NCBI GenBank assembly: GCA_020746105.1
Contig: CM036629.1
Span: forward strand, 6,537,501 to 6,601,500
DNA: 64,000 nt
Direction of reading: 5' to 3'
Source of the DNA: Trogon surrucura
Taxonomy: Eukaryota; Chordata; Aves; Trogoniformes; Trogonidae
Shown: one piece after another, positions 26,484 through 39,200 of the stretch
Layout: every line of letters starts with the position of its first letter
Position numbering within the stretch: position 1 is the stretch's first letter
Program-made: the position numbers and the translations under genes
The notes under the pieces: generated by a model
What the model saw: only the letters and a program-made list of their open reading frames with translations
Told to the model about the DNA's origin: nothing
Databases searched by the model: none

Positions 26484-27749
26484 CAGATACCTTTATGGAA
26501 CAATGAATGAATCCTCAGTAAATAATGGACGGTGATGATTAATAGCCATGGTTTGGCTGGACCTCTGACTCATGGAGTTATGCTACTGAACATTTTTTGT
26601 GTTTTTTACCATCACTGTTCTCTGTACCTCATAAGCAAACTGTTTGGAGATAACAAATATCCTGTTGTAAATAACATGAAAATCTAAATAAAATTAAACC
26701 CTTCCTCATATAATGGAGGAATGAAAAATAGAATTACTGGCCTTATTCAAAATGGTTTCCCAACACCATCACTGTTCATGTTTTGGTAACATGTCACCAT
26801 ATATTCCAACGCTTGATTTAGACAGACAAAAAACTTTACCATAATGGATCCCCCTCAGACGACATCGTTTGTTTCTTTACTATGCATTGTAGTCAATAAT
26901 AACAACATCATATTTCTTTCTCTCGACTCTTTATTGCAATAAAAATCTATGATACTAAGATACTTCTGGATTTGGTTTCATTATAATCTTGTCAGAACAC
27001 ATTATGAAAACATTTCCAAATGTCTCTTCCCTTATTTAATAACCCCAATGTGTAATGTTTTCAGGCTTGTCAAATTATAAACACAAATATGTTAAGTTAC
27101 ACCATTAGTCTGAAATACCACAAAGTAATCTTGCTGTGTTTTGAAAATAACATTTACAACTTAGTACAACAACTGGCTCAATGCCAGTCCAAGAAATCAG
27201 ATGCAGTAACGAACATTCACATACATCATCCTTCCTACAGCACGATGACATTTGGTGATGCCATTGAAAATCACTTTCTAAAATTCAGTAACCCATACTG
27301 AATATGTCAAGAAAACAGAGGACAAATCAACATGTTCTTGCAACGTACATTAGTAAAAAAAGCAGGAAGTTCAATCAAATTCACTTTTCCAGATTTAAGA
27401 AACATAATGAAGTTGAGCGTTCTTCTTTAAACGTGAAAAACAGAGGCGTGGATTGAGTAAGTTTATTTAGAACCTGACAAAGTAGTTAAGCTCAAGCTTT
27501 CAAAGTCAACCAATTAGGAAAGTTCCACAAGATCTCAAACAGAAAGAAGTACTCCAGGTCTCCCAGTGAAGAAATAGATCACATTTATCTAGTTTTCTAC
27601 ATCGTAAACTCTCCTGGATACAAGCTGGGACTTGTTGGCCTATTTATGAGCCTTTTATAACACTGAAGATAAATGTAGGACTTGAGGTTCATTAAGCAGC
27701 TTTGAACTCTTCTTAACAACACTCACAGAACTTAAGTAAATACCACCAT

Positions 27750-27815
27750 AATTTTATCATGAGAAAACAGACTTGGCCAAGGTCACAGAGAATATCTGTA
27801 AATTTAGCCTTTAAC
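27750..27815 (-). repeat. Possible MIR-like SINE relic
   Basis: The plus strand shows AATTTTATCATGAGAAAACA, then ACTTGGCCAAGGTCACAGAG, then an AT-rich tail ending TAGCCTTTAACC. This order resembles the reversed MIR/CORE-SINE pattern (attttacagatgaggaaact, cttgcccaaggtcacacag, and a tail with gaacc). A stretch of about 15 bases present in MIR between the first two blocks would have to be deleted. The CCAAGGTCACA core is the strongest part. It is also a nuclear-receptor-like sequence (AAGGTCA), so the match could have another cause. Low confidence. Confidence 0.3.
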
Positions 27816-28341
27816 CAATCCCTGATTACCCAAAAAAGCTGAATATTTCAAATCCAATAGCAACAGTTTTCACAGTAGATACCTCAAGCCATTACAACGA
27901 AATTGGAATATAAGAAATACTCCTTTTTAGGCTAAGATTAATACAATACATATGTAATCATGAAAACAAATTTTTGATTATTGAAACCTGCCCTTCTCTA
28001 TAATTCAGTTTAGTTTCTTACAGGCATTTATCCTCCTAGGAGAAGACGTCTCTCACTGCTCATTCACTGACAGTTGCCCCCAGTAAAAACGTGACTGGTT
28101 TTAGAAAGATTGTACAATTTGGGCAAGTAAAGTTTGATGATGACTCTACTACACCGCCTGCAAAGAAGCAATAACTATAGGGAGAGGTTAACTGGGAAGC
28201 AAGAATATTTCATAAGTTCATCGATTTTGTGTAGATGCAGCATCCTTCAGAGAATGACCTAAATAAGCAGTTGAAGTCAACCTATTATTGGTGTTGCAAT
28301 AGGCAGCAATGTGATACAATATTTAACATGTTTCTAAGTAT

Positions 28342-28356
28342 TATATATATATATAT
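28342..28356. repeat. Short TA microsatellite
   Basis: About seven and a half TA units, directly left of the CR1 3' end at 28372. LINE insertions often sit in such AT-rich targets, but the relation may be coincidental. Confidence 0.9.
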
Positions 28357-28371
28357 CACCTCCCAAATCTC

Positions 28372-28655
28372 ACAGTCACAGAAAAGCTGAGGTTGGAAGA
28401 GACCTTTGTAGATCATCTAGTCCACAGTGCTCACCGCAGGGTCACTTGTGCAGGTTGCTCAGGACGTCGTCCAGTTCTCCTAGGACAGAGATTCCACAAC
28501 CTGCCCAAAAAACCTGTTCCAATGTTTTACCATCCTCAGAGTAAAAAGTTGGTCTTAACGTTTAAATGACATTTTGTGTTATTTGATTTTGCTTCCATTT
28601 CCTCTAGTCCTGCCATTAGACACCAGTAAGAAGAGTCAAGTTCTGTCTTATTTAT
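28372..28655 (-). repeat. CR1 LINE fragment, 5'-truncated, 3' end at left
   Basis: This is a piece of the 3' untranslated end of a chicken-repeat-1 (CR1) non-LTR retrotransposon, inserted so that its sense strand is the minus strand. Read on the plus strand it begins with CACAG-rich sequence, then GAGGTTGGAAGAGACCTTTG and GATCATCTAGTCCA, and continues through blocks that match the reversed CR1 consensus from memory: a GCAGGGTCAC / CAGGTTGC segment, TTCCACAACCTGCC, CCTGTTCCAATG, CATCCTCAGAGTAAA, and a final CACCAGTAAGAAGAGTC. About 280 bp survive and the reverse-transcriptase part is absent, as in most CR1 copies, which are truncated at the 5' end on insertion. Substitutions and small indels relative to the family pattern mark it as an old copy. 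It has no coding capacity. The right edge is approximate. A 15-bp TA repeat (28342-28356) lies just left of the 3' end. Confidence 0.92.
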
Positions 28656-29949
28656 TAACAACATCAGTTTTTTGCACAATTTAAATTTATCCAATAAAAA
28701 TCTAACCAATCAGACATAAACACAAATGCTCACTATATTTGTACATGGTGCCATTGTAAATTATGCTCATTACCCACTATCAGCAGATGTAACTAATTGT
28801 GTTATGTGTGCTATGCACCTGGAACACAAAGCCTATCGGCTGTTACTAATGGTACTAAAACTAAGCTGAGAAGCAAATTTCCTTGTTTGACTAATAGTAA
28901 ATATTTGATGTGAATTTATGTAATAATAAACTTGATCAAAATAGAATTATACAGATGTATTTACAACTACTTTAAAAGTTCTTATTCATTATGATTGAAA
29001 TACAGTGGAAGATACATATTCTCTACGGAAACCTTTATGACAGTAGGCAGATTCATATAAATCATAAGACAATTTACAGTGGGAAGCTGTTTGTCTAAAT
29101 AGTAGAAAACAGTAACCTTTGTACAACCGGGGTTAAACCACTTCTGCTTTAATGAAAAGCAAAATTTACATACAGCTTTGTTACCACAATAAATAGGGAT
29201 CTTAGTCTCTTTCACAGTCATTCCCACTGTGCCTCCATAGCCTCATCTGCTTCCACTAAAATCATAGTATAAAGCACATATTTATTCTAATATCAGTGAG
29301 AATACATCAATTCAGCCATTAGGTCTGTTTCAGTGCATAAAGATCACAGAGTATAATAGAAGCTTATACTCCAAGTAATTTTTTGTTCTCAGTAGCATAT
29401 AATGAGCCCCAACATTAGAAACTTGATTCAATTAGAAACCTGACTGCTAAAATACCACATATTGGTCTAGTTATAAGGCTGAGGACAGAAATGAACAGCA
29501 AGTATTTCTCTTCAGCTTTTAAAAACATACATATTTAGCTCCAACTATTCTCTCAGAAAAATAACATGATATATGGACAAATGTTTTCACAGTCGGTAGC
29601 CCAGAACACTTGTAAATGCACTTCCAGGACTGAAGACTCAATAACACAATTTTTATCCACCTCTTACATTAAAAGTTTTTCCTTATGATGATGATGGTGA
29701 CAGAGTCTCTAGGTCAGGGTATCTGACGCTTCCCATTTCAAGGCTTCAGCACAGTTGCTCATACCTTTAGCAAGCTCTAATTGTTCTCACTGAAGTTTCC
29801 TATTACGGATGCCCACGTGGGGCACAACTTATGTGGGAAAGTGCAGCAAACATGCTTTCATAATTTCCAAAAAGCCAACGAGGGAAAAATACATTATTTT
29901 CAGAACTTTCAAAAAATTCTTACAAGTGTTTTCTGGGAAACCTCCAAAC

Positions 29950-30020
29950 CTCTAAGGCAGAGAGGGACCTCGTAAGTCACAAATTCCAGTCCAGCATTGC
30001 AGGAACCAAACATGTAGCTA
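29950..30020 (-). repeat. Probable ancient CR1-type relic
   Basis: The segment AGAGAGGGACCTCGTAAGTC followed by TTCCAGTCCAGCATTGCAGG resembles a diverged archosaur/turtle CR1 3' end (pattern: gaaagggacctcgagaggtc, atctagtccagtcc, gcaggacc). The spacing and order of the blocks fit, but several positions differ and the 3' terminal repeats are not visible. Edges are guesses. It lies in otherwise unremarkable AT-rich DNA 1.3 kb to the right of the long CR1 fragment and has the same orientation. A chance resemblance is possible. Confidence 0.4.
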
Positions 30021-32975
30021 CTTTCAAGATCCAGTTTGCTGAAGTGACTGTACAGACAGTGTGGGAAAGCCAGAAGCTTTCTCCCACTACTCTAATATTA
30101 AATGCAGGAAATTAGAGCTGTTGCTAAGCCAAGAAAGAAGCAGAGTAAAAGAAAACCAGAAGAGAAAGTTTTATGGGAAAGAAGAGTGTAACAAAATGCG
30201 TTAAAGACTGTAGCTGAAGGAGACAACTTGGGATGGGAAAGACACAAGGAGCTGAGAGAAGGGAGAACACAAGAAGGAAAGGTCAGAGTGGGTCTAAAAA
30301 AAGAATTCAGACTTTTGGGGGAAAAGCAGTCAAAACTGATAGAGAATGTCACTATTTCAAAATCTGGATGGAATACACAATTCAGCATCTGCACAATTTC
30401 AGAAATATTTTACAAATTAATTTTAATATGTATCTAATCACTCTTTGATGGCTTGTTGAGAAAAAGCAACCCATTATTATAGTTAAAAGTGATCAGTTCA
30501 AAGGAAAGAATACAACATCTACTAAGTCTGTAAGGTTTTAAACCCTTCTTTCCATCTTCCTACCATCAATTGAATATTAAAATTATGAAGGAATAAGACA
30601 AAGCCCTTAAACTTCAGAAAATACCAAATTTAGATTGGTTATGAAAACTTATTCAGTCCTGTGGTGTATGCACATGAATAGAAAATTTTTAATTACAAGA
30701 GAATACTTGACTACATCATTTTGTTTCATGGGTTTTCTTGTATTAGGTCAGGTGTTTTTAGCTAATTGTTTTACCAAACATATGTCATCATTCGATATAC
30801 TTATCCAAACCTGTATTTCCAGTGGAAACACTAAGAGAATTGTATTTAATGTTACACTAATATTTCTATCACTTTCTTTTCAGCATGACACACATTACAT
30901 AAATCCATACATACTCTAGCAGGAAACAAGTTTAATAAATAAGGCCTGTTCAGTCAAACATCTTGGACTATACCCAGATTTCTGCCACTGCCAAATGACT
31001 GATTTAAAAGATGGACAGAAGTAGACACACAAAAGTACAGATACTATCATTAATGGATGATCCAAACCCTCTGAACTGCATATCATGACCTAATGTGAAG
31101 CCCTGAGGAGACTGAAGGTAGGAATTACATTATCATGGATTATATAAAAAAGTGATATTCTGTTTAAAAGCTTTTGAGTGCAAGTGAGTTGAACAAATAC
31201 ATTAACACAGCTTCCAAAGATTCAATCAGGTTGAATTTTACCCAGAATTTATTGTGAAATAGGCTTTATATACCTCATATGTGAAGTACAAGTCTATTTG
31301 TGACTGGCACTAAAGCTATTAGCATGAAGATTTTAATTCTTTCTTCAGTTACATAGAGCTTACACTACCTGCATTGTCCTTCTTTTAATAATGGAAACTT
31401 CTCTGAATCACATACAAAGCACATCTCAAAGCTGCAGGTACGAGACACACAGACAGACCTATATACATATATACCTTGATCGTTATGCTTTCCTTTGATT
31501 GTAATTTGAAAAACTGTCTCCTTGTTATAGTGGCAGAATAACGTGGCTGTTGGATCTCATTTCTCAGTACTGAATTCATAAACAGGGGTTTGGAGGACAT
31601 TTATTGTTTCGTATTATTTCAATCGTATCAGTTGAAAATTTGTATTGAAATTATTCAGGCAGTATGTAAAGCTCTTCTGTAAAAGATAGCTGTACATTAA
31701 CTTACAATTAAATGATGGTTTTAATGAAATTATAGTGTGTGACAGGTTAACGGACTGATGCTGAAAGGCAAATGTCGAAATGAAGCCAAGACGTTTATTT
31801 TCAAACTGACAAATCTTAACTCAACCATAACGTATAGTTCCATTAACATTATAGTTATTACACAAAATAATTTGGTTGGAAAAAAATATGTAATAGACCA
31901 AGCTGCCAGACTGTCAGTAGAAACCCTAACCTCACGATGTTCCATGAAAGACAAACCAAGACAATGCCTAAGAGACACATGGGTTTTGTTTAAGACTTAG
32001 CAAAGGGCTACAAAATTAAAACCAACCAGTCAAACACCTGCTTTTCTCCTGAACAATTCTCTAATGTTTACTTTTATTTGCTACTATCAGTACTAAGGTC
32101 AAGCCAGCAGCCTCATCACTGCTTAAACACATCAAAAACTGTTAATGGGGTCCTGAGTCCTAACCTCTGCTTATTTTTACTACCTTGTATGGCACAAATT
32201 GGCAGAAAACTGTTAACATTTGAGTGAGATTTCTCTTTTGAAACAGCACCTCTGGATGGCATTAAAGACATCATTCCGACTGCTTCCAGCAAGTTAATAT
32301 TTTAGACTGTCAAGATACGATCTTGGTGCTGTATACAATTTCACATAAGGGAGTGAGATGTTTAAAAGAGCAAAACCTTTCCCACAGAAAAAGTCCTTAT
32401 GTCCAAACTGGGTATCAGCTAACCGGAAATGCGACAGAATGACTGGCAGGATACGCAGAAGTGAAACTGCAGATCTTTTTCTCAAAATTAATAATGGCAC
32501 AGGATGTACTGATTTTTGACATGGCCAGGAAAACACAAAGAAACAGCAGAGGTGAGAAGAATACACTTATAGCAATATGAGTTTTTCTGTAACTGGAAAC
32601 ACAATGGCCCACTGTAAGGAGAAGTTAAATGCTGAGAAGTCTGCCTAAATACATTATTTCATTATCACCATCATAAAAGAAACAGCTCATGGAACCAGCC
32701 CTGGGACAGAGACCTCCTCCTGTTTGTTATTAGCTCGAATAGACTATGAGTGGCTAGTGACCAAAAGTGATTATCATACAGCAGATGTAATTTTGCTGCT
32801 GTGAAATGAGTTACAGTCTCAGTCCAGCTCCATCAGACAACTTTTCACATCACAGAAACCAGGCAGGCTCAGGCTGTTGGGGAAGCCGGGAAATGGGTAT
32901 GGAGGCTTTACCCTTTCACCCCTTCAGGTCAGAATGAAATTGCAATGCTGGGAAGCCTGCACTATGCTTCAAAAA
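30021..32975. other. Non-genic stretch between CR1 relics
   Basis: A purine-rich segment at about 30130-30320 explains the 98-codon minus-strand frame there, which is rich in Ser, Pro and Phe for that reason. Nothing else recognised. Confidence 0.6.
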
Positions 32976-33075
32976 TTTATAGCTGTTAAGGCCAAAAGGG
33001 GCTCTTTGTGACCATCTAATCTGACCTGCTGCTCACCTGAGACCGTAGAATTTCAGCTAGGTACTCCTATGCATA
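32976..33075 (-). repeat. Ancient CR1-type LINE relic
   Basis: The plus strand reads TTATAGCTGTTAAGGCCAAA, then a GGGGCTCTTTGTGACCATCT segment, AATCTGACCTGCTG and CCGTAGAATTTCAG. From memory this follows an old CR1 3' end common in turtles, crocodilians and birds (pattern: aaggccagaagggacc, attgtgatcatctagtctgacc, and a tail resembling catagaatttca). Orientation is minus, like the other CR1 pieces here. The copy is strongly diverged and both edges are approximate. It carries no open frame and is probably inert; old copies of this class are sometimes co-opted as conserved noncoding elements, which I cannot test here. Confidence 0.6.
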
Positions 33076-33946
33076 TTGCACTTTCTTCTTTCCCCTCTCT
33101 ACATCTCTTTCTCAGTCTCTTTTCTCTGTTTTGATTACTTTGGGGGAGGGGGGGTTAAGTACAAGGAAGCTTCAAATTTCCCAGCCGCCACTTTGTGACT
33201 TTTTAGAAAATTTACGTTGCTTTCTGAAGTCAAAGCAAAAGCGTGAAAGGAAGCAGCACATGCATTGGCCTCATTGCCCATGTTGTTACCAAATCAATGT
33301 CATAGACTGAGTAAAAGTAATAGAGATTATATGATCCAAAGCACACTTTAAGCATCTCAGTGTATGTAAGGCATTAAACACTAAAACACAATTTATTTTA
33401 CAGATTACCTTGAAGAAATTTTTGGTCTGCTGCCACCTGGGCTCTAATAACTTCCTACACCTGTAACAACTGCAGTCACATTGTCTCTCAGTAGAGTCAT
33501 CTAGAGGTGCATTTTCCAGGTTACTAATTGTCCACATATTTCTCAAAGGAAAGTTTGCATTTGTTCACTGAGCTGCTGAAAAAGTCTGTGAATATTCCTA
33601 CTGGATATGCAGATGAACCTACCCATTTATGCTAGTCACGTCCGTAATATATGGGATATTAGATTTTAAAAAAAAACAAACCACAAAACAAAGCCACATA
33701 AGCTGCATTAGATGTTTGAGATTCTTGTTTTGGAGGAAAGAACTCCATGTATGTAATGACCTGGGTTTTTTTCCATTGAAACCAAGACACCAAATATGTC
33801 GACAGCTGTCCCCAGCAATGAAGAAAACGAAGGAATGCCAAGTGGTCAGGGAGGGAGCCAAGAAACCAGATCTCTTAATCCAAATCTAAATCTCTAGTAC
33901 TGTACAGTCTAAGAAGTGAGCAGTACTCATCTCACTTTGTTTCACA

Positions 33947-34036
33947 CCCTTAACTAAGGTATGTGAATCACAGATGTGCTGAATTGTCTTGTAGAGACTA
34001 AACAACCATAGAGGAAAACAAAGCCCTTAACTAAGG
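33947..34036 (+). repeat. Spaced 13-bp direct repeat
   Basis: CCCTTAACTAAGG occurs at 33947-33959 and, identically, at 34024-34036, 64 bp apart. The unit is itself nearly palindromic (CCTTA and TAAGG around AC). Flanking bases do not match. Confidence 0.8.
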
Positions 34037-35395
34037 CACCTCACTTAAAATTCTAAAAATACATCGAATAAATCATCACCACAGTTTCCATAGGGGACAG
34101 CAGTAATTGTCTTGATTGGAAGAGTTTTGAACATCAGAGACCAGGGGGTGGCGGGGACCAAGGGTGTTGCAATACAATACTTGAAAAAAAAGATCATATT
34201 TGTTCTTTTTACTCATAGCCTTTTCCCTATTCTAATGCCGAACTTTCTACAAGGGAACCCGCAGAGAGTTCCCACATAATTTTCACATCAGTAGTTACTG
34301 CTCTTTAGGTAATGTATTTCTTTCCTTTTTTACAAAACATTAAGACAACTTCTCATATTTTAATGAGCAGTCATAAATGAAATCACAAAACACCGAGAAG
34401 CAACTCCGTGTGATTCTTTGCTACAAGGTGGAACTTGCAGGGCAGAACTAATGCATTCCTGACTAAAGGAGACATTTTCTTCATGTTCTTTTCAACTTCC
34501 TCCAACTCTGCCTTTGCTCTAGATGCAGCTTATCTTTTGAGGGAGTTGCTTAACCTTTTGCAAGTTGAGACAGGACCCTTATTAGCTCTGCTGCACTCCA
34601 CTCCAGCCATGTGTTGTTTCATAAGACCGAGCAGAATGGGGCTTGCAAGAGTGAAGTGAAACCATAAATATAAAGCAGCATAATTCCAAAATGTATGAAG
34701 TATAATGATCCGTATAATGTTAAAATGTTAGTAATGTCTCTTGATATTATTTCATCACATGCTAGCTGCTATTTCCTGAAAACTCTTTGAAGGATGAAAT
34801 AAAAACATATGCTGTGAACACCCACTGTGTGTTGTAACAAATCAAAACTAACTTCTGAGTTTGATGAAAGTTTCCACAGAGCTAAGTACCATAAATTAAA
34901 GTCACAGTGCTACACTGCTTTGGAAACAGTGAATGCTGCCCTGATGCCAGTTAGTTTCATGTTAGTAACAGGAGAAGTCTCTACAGTATTTAGAACTGAA
35001 ACATAAGTGTTTTCTAAAGCTAGATTTTGAAAAATACAACCATAAAATGCTATCATCAGGTGGGCTGATGGAAAAGTGCAATAAGACAATTAAGAAGGTT
35101 ATATATCAAAAACAAACATATCGTTTGCCCCTGGTGTAAACAAGCAGAAATAGAGATGGATAGGACCCCTCATAAGGATTTAACTAGTGAGTGGTCCACT
35201 ATGAAATAAACAGTATTTCCTTTAAAAATGGCGACTTTTGGAAGCAGTATTCAGCTAAAGGACTGTTTTTCAAAAAGAAGTTTCAATAAATGTTTTGCGC
35301 TATTTGGTGTATTTTTGTTATTAATATTTAATTTACTAAATGCTTGGCCTTACATATGGCCATGAGTTCCACAAGCAGATAGATCTCTGGAGCTT

Positions 35396-35409
35396 CCCCC
35401 CCTCCCCCC
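35396..35409 (-). repeat. C-tract (C7-T-C6)
   Basis: Seven C, T, six C. On the minus strand this gives G-runs usable as only three G3 runs, so it falls short of a standard G-quadruplex. Confidence 0.85.
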
Positions 35410-35933
35410 TTTTAACAGTTTTAAATCTGTATTTCTCAATTTCTGTCTTTCCACCATTGTTTTGAAAATTAACCTAATGCCCCAATCAGCTGCTTCACAG
35501 ATAAGCAATCCTACCATTTATAATCCTTCTCTGTACAACAATATCTCCTCTTCCATACATGTTCTACTGGTTTGTTATCTTCACTTTTCCTCCGCACTGT
35601 AAACCGACTCTTATTAAGCGCTGGCAAAAATTTATGATCATTTAAAAATGAAGTATCTAACATATCAGCAAGTAATATCTTTCTCCACCTTAACAGAGCA
35701 TCAAATAGTCAGGGAGACAAAGTACAAAGTGCCATAGTCTTCAGCTCACACTTTCCCTCCTTGGAAGTACTGGCCTAGAATAAAGGCTGAAATAGGTTCC
35801 TAATCTACATGGGGCACTTTCTTAGCCCCACCTAGTCAGACTCCATTTGTTCTCTGCCTCATGTTCTCCTTTCATAGCTGCCAATACCGATTTCCTAAAG
35901 CAAACCTATGCCTTGCTATTGTTTCTAATAACT

Positions 35934-35953
35934 ATGCATATGTACATTTGCAT
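35934..35953. promoter_or_regulatory. Paired POU/octamer-like motifs
   Basis: ATGCATAT at 35934-35941 and ATTTGCAT, a perfect reverse octamer, at 35946-35953 lie within 20 bp. They sit in an A/T-rich block with several homeobox-type cores (TTAATTATAAT just to the right). Single octamers also occur at 20296-20303 and 59681-59688 (ATGCAAAT) and at other places, close to what base composition predicts, so only the pairing is of note. Confidence 0.2.
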
Positions 35954-36048
35954 AAATATGTTATGAAAATTAATTATAATCTTCTACATGATGTGAAGTT
36001 TAACAAATTATAAGGTTCTGGGGTGGTTTTAAGTGGCGCTGAAGCAAG

Positions 36049-36072
36049 CAATCAGGCAATCAATCAGGCAGT
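36049..36072 (+). repeat. 12-bp tandem duplication (11/12 identical)
   Basis: CAATCAGGCAAT is followed directly by CAATCAGGCAGT. It lies 120 bp left of another short duplication at 36190. Confidence 0.9.
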
Positions 36073-36189
36073 AGAATAAACCAGGAGAAAATAAGCAAAA
36101 TAACAGTCGAATACCATTAATGTTTTTCCAAAGGATTCACTAGAGACGGAGTCAGATAAACCTAGGAGCTTTTTTAGAGCATTACCCTC

Positions 36190-36220
36190 GATACTAGCTG
36201 ACCATGATACTAGCTGACAT
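36190..36220 (+). repeat. 15-16-bp tandem duplication
   Basis: GATACTAGCTGACCAT is followed by GATACTAGCTGACAT, differing by one C. Each unit contains the palindrome TAGCTA-like core CTAGCT. Confidence 0.92.
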
Positions 36221-39200
36221 GAACTACTTTTGAATGAAAGAAATAAATGTTTGAAATGCCTAGAGTAGAATGCGGGGGTTTATGACATCAGGATGAAGAA
36301 TTACATGTCGCCATACTCAGTATCAGAGTTCATGTCATTGATGGAGTTTAGGGAAGGAGGGATCATAAAAGAGGTCAAAGAAGTTCTCAAGATTTTTCAT
36401 CTTCTATAACCAGTTTGACAATTTTGAATCTTTTGCAGAACAAAGGCTAAAAACGGTTATTTGTTAAAGAAATAAACTTGTGCTGCTTAAATACAAGTGT
36501 TATATATTAAGTAACACACATTTTTAACCTTAACTTATGCCTTACGTATTATGCTTTCTGCATATTATAAACTGGCTTTAGTGACTGAACTTACTGATAC
36601 ATATTATATTAATATTCATAGTATTTAGAGAATTTTGCACCACTACCTTAATACAGAATAGCTTGATAATTCTCAGGATATCAGAAAATCTAATCTATTG
36701 TTTAAATTTCTCTAACAGTTTACAGTATACAATATTTCATTTTCTTGAAAAAAGTCTTTAAAATAACTAAATAAAAAATATTACTTGCTACATTACTACT
36801 AGACAACAAAAAATTCCAAACACACTCTTAAAAGTGTGGGGGGATTTGTCTCCCTCCTTTACTTTTAATATGAGCTGTTCATTGGTTAATAAAAAGTATA
36901 TAAATTGTTAGGAGCAGTGCCTTCTAATAAAAAAATCAAAAGCTAAGATATGACTAACACACAATAACAATTTTCTGCAAGTGGTAAGTCATTTTTTCCT
37001 ATTTCCCTTCCCAATGGAACAAGAAAAATACACATTCTTCTACAGTCTATTCACTGACGTGCTGCTTATCTGATGATGCACTGCTTTGGGTCATTTTAGG
37101 GAGCTGCTATTTAGGTAGAAAGGAAGAAATAGTAATATGGGAAAAACATGACAAAACAACTTTTCAAGTGTACCTCTTAGGTACGATTCACTTCAAAATG
37201 AGCAGAAATAAATAATTCCAGCAATACAGAATCTTATGGCACTGAGGTTTTTTCCATTCTTGCAGATTGGAGAGTAACAAATAAAGAAACCCCTCTAAAT
37301 TAGGGCTTTAAAAATCCAAGGCTACTATAAAGAAACAAGATTAACTTAATCCCCTAACAATCCAATTTATGACTAGTAAAGGGTTATGAAAAATTCCATC
37401 TAGATGTCAAATATAAGGAAACACAAAGTCTTTGGAGACACATAATGATAAACTGCAGATTGAGCAATAAGCTCAGTGAACAGAATGAGCAGTTCAAGAG
37501 TTCAGAACATGTTCATTTGAAAGGTGTTCAGTTAAAGAGAAGGGCATGGTATAGACAAAGGCACAGAAAGGTCATCATTACAGTCATTTCATCTTCATTA
37601 CAATGGTGCAGTCATAGCATTGGTGCACACACTTAAGTTCACACTTGCATGTCAATGCACCACTGTAGAGACGAAACAAAAAATATTATTTGTAAGTTAA
37701 TGAATCGTGGGAGCTATAGGCAGGTATAGAAGAACCTGTGCTTTAGTAATTCAGTTCTGAAAAATAAACAGGACGTGAAATATCTGCATTTTCTCATCAT
37801 GCAAGATCAATTAAAAATTACGGTCTATCAAGACTGGTCCTGTTCTTCATCAAACAAGCATAAAGCAAGTCCTGAACAGAGTGCTTCTACGTGTCAGACA
37901 TAGCTCAGCACTCACTTTTTCAAGCCAGTTGGTATCTCAAACGCAGCTGTCTATAATGAGCAGAAGTAAGTAGATGTTTAAAAGGTTTCAATAGCATAAT
38001 GAACTCTGCTTTTGAAATCACCAGCATCTACTCCTGTCAAAAATTTAGTGAAAAAATTGGCAGGTTACATTCAATAAACCAAAATAAGATTTTGGCTAGA
38101 ATGTAGAGCAGATAACCCTGCTCTCAAAAACCAACAAGTAATAACCAATGCAGGAAAAAAAAATGCTGGGTTTATATCAGATCTCGCTTGGCACCCAGCA
38201 TTACGTCTGGATAAAATCAGTTTAGCAACAAGCAGTAGATGTTCAGGTCTTCATGGGAGGTCTCCAACTAAGTACTGACGAAAGCAACCTTGTCTGTAGG
38301 TGGAAGGCAATCACAATCATTGGCAGTTCAGCTGCAGATTAGGGATGAAGACATTAAAACTTTTTCTGCTTTGGTATTTGCACAGTACTTTTCATTAATA
38401 ATTAACAGGAACGGAAAGCCCAAGCACTATCTTATCTCTGGTTTCTAATTCTCCAAAATGCAAACAGACAGGGTAACGAGATTATTTTAAATTTTATATT
38501 TACCTACATATTTTTAAATAAAGAGATCTAGGATCCCTTGCACCAATATATATGCATACTATAGACAGAAATATATCTCAGCATCTCCATTTTAGACAGC
38601 AGCACTGGGGCAGGAGAGTCATTCTGTGTGATAACGGTGCTAGAATTTGGCCCACAGTAGCCCATAATGTAGTTTGCAGCTTTCAAGAGCAGTTAATGAA
38701 CATTTTGCAATTAAGCATATTTCCCATAGACTTTGGTATCAACTACAGATGATCTGCACTTTTCAAAATCTAAGCCAAATTTGGTATGAAAAAATCTGCT
38801 ATTTAGACAATATCAAGAAATACAGTTGTTATGTCAGATTGCTGCCCAAACTCTCTCACACACCAACACTTTGGGTGCCTCTTGGATGCTTATGCAAATC
38901 CTAAGATTATACACTTTCAATAGAAGCTAGGAAAATTATATTTAAAATATCATTTACTCGATAGTATATACAATATGCAAGGATTTGGCAAAAAAAGTAA
39001 ATAACTGTATTTTATTGTAAAATTTCATTCTATGGGAAAAAAATAGAAGATCTAGGAACTGTTAACGGAAAAGGAGAAAGTATCTGCAACATGCTCCATA
39101 AATATTACACGGAGCCTTGACAGTCATGGTGATAGTCTGGTGTGTAGCCCCACAGGGTAGCGTAGTTACAACTCAAACACCACACCAATTAACTACAACT

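Larger units (their letters stand above)
33076..36048. other. Non-genic stretch
   Basis: Holds a G5-A-G7 run at 33142-33154, the spaced 13-bp direct repeat near 34 kb, the C-tract at 35396 and paired octamer-like motifs at 35934. No gene recognised. Confidence 0.6.

Noticed and set aside
29686-29725. ATGATGA ... CTGA as a C/D-box snoRNA.
   Set aside because: About 40 bases is too short, and there is no terminal stem.
29810-29824. TGCCCACGTGGGGCA as a retroviral primer-binding site or special palindrome.
   Set aside because: It is an imperfect palindrome around a common CACGTG E-box; no LTR boundaries or retroviral sequence is present.
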